Shown here piece by piece: positions 22,304-22,408 of a stretch of DNA of 22,408 nucleotides. The translations under genes and the position numbers were made by a program. Origin of the DNA: Faeciplasma avium (GTDB lineage: Bacteria > Bacillota > Clostridia > Oscillospirales > Ruminococcaceae); contig DVOL01000040.1 of assembly GCA_018713505.1 (NCBI GenBank), positions 1 through 22,408 of the forward strand. Reading direction: 5' to 3'. How positions within the stretch are numbered: position 1 is the first letter of the stretch; the number at the start of each line of letters is the position of its first letter. The notes beneath the pieces were generated by a model. The model saw only the letters and a list, made by a program, of their open reading frames with translations, ran no database searches and was not told the origin of the DNA.

Positions 22304-22408
22304 ATGGACGCTATTATGGACTTTTTGAGAACTACCGGCTTCTCGCTGATAGGGAACGACCTCCGTGTCCTTCTCATGATGCTTATAGCCTGTGTTCTTA
22401 TGTATCTT
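22304..22408 (+). CDS. Na+-translocating decarboxylase beta subunit, N-terminal part only
   Basis: Thirty-five codons are visible before the window ends. The sequence MDAIMDFLRTTGF, a short polar stretch, then the helix VLLMMLIACVLMYL match the N terminus of OadB/MmdB/GcdB, which couples decarboxylation of carboxybiotin to Na+ export. AGGGGAAG lies about 6 nt before the ATG. Position after the biotin carrier gene supports the call. Substrate (oxaloacetate, methylmalonyl-CoA or glutaconyl-CoA) depends on an alpha subunit not in view. Confidence 0.82.
   Translation, partial: MDAIMDFLRTTGFSLIGNDLRVLLMMLIACVLMYL

Overview
The window looks like a stretch of chromosome from an endospore-forming, anaerobic member of the Clostridia, probably an Oscillospiraceae/Ruminococcaceae-type gut organism. 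The evidence is a SpoIIE phosphatase gene with a Spo0A-type box in front of it, the Firmicute GlgC/GlgD pair, a clostridial FeoA/FeoB pair, a biotin-dependent Na+-pump decarboxylase operon, and heavy use of AGA/AGG arginine codons. The family-level placement is inference. No transposase, phage gene, CRISPR array or other sign of a mobile island was seen.

Left part, mostly minus strand (1-5985). A partial sigma-70-like factor with a long C-terminal extension runs off the left edge. Upstream of it is an initiator tRNA-fMet with its own promoter and terminator, then feoB and feoA (ferrous iron uptake). Two separately promoted membrane proteins with zinc-finger N termini follow: one zinc ribbon + TM2, one RING-like finger + zinc ribbon + DUF2628-like membrane part. 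Both promoters carry perfect inverted repeats that look like operators.

Middle, plus strand (6116-15818). spoIIE comes first, then a compact glycogen synthesis operon glgB-glgC-glgD-glgA driven by a near-consensus promoter with a leader hairpin. Branching enzyme, ADP-glucose pyrophosphorylase (catalytic GlgC plus GlgD) and glycogen synthase are encoded back to back. A cupin-like DUF4867-type protein follows behind a strong hairpin, and the group ends at a clear terminator. A CDP-alcohol phosphatidyltransferase then has its own promoter and a possibly structured leader.

Minus-strand pair (15966-18655). A long-chain acyl-CoA ligase-like enzyme and a stand-alone E2/CAT-fold acyltransferase form a two-gene operon. 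The acyltransferase reads DER where the family has the catalytic DHR. The two products may act in sequence: activate an acid, then transfer the acyl group.

Right part, plus strand (18799-22408). A GH27 alpha-galactosidase has an unusual leader with three tandem 26-29-nt repeats, two of which form six-codon mini-ORFs. A FliB-like Cys-rich protein sits 9 nt downstream of it. After a strong terminator, a new promoter starts a Na+-translocating decarboxylase operon (OadG-like, biotin carrier, start of the beta subunit, cut by the window edge); no alpha subunit is seen.

No complete undescribed multi-gene system stands out. The most unusual signals are the repeat/mini-ORF leader of the GH27 gene, the ligase/DER-acyltransferase pair, the promoter-embedded palindromes, and two U-U mismatches in the T-stem of the initiator tRNA.
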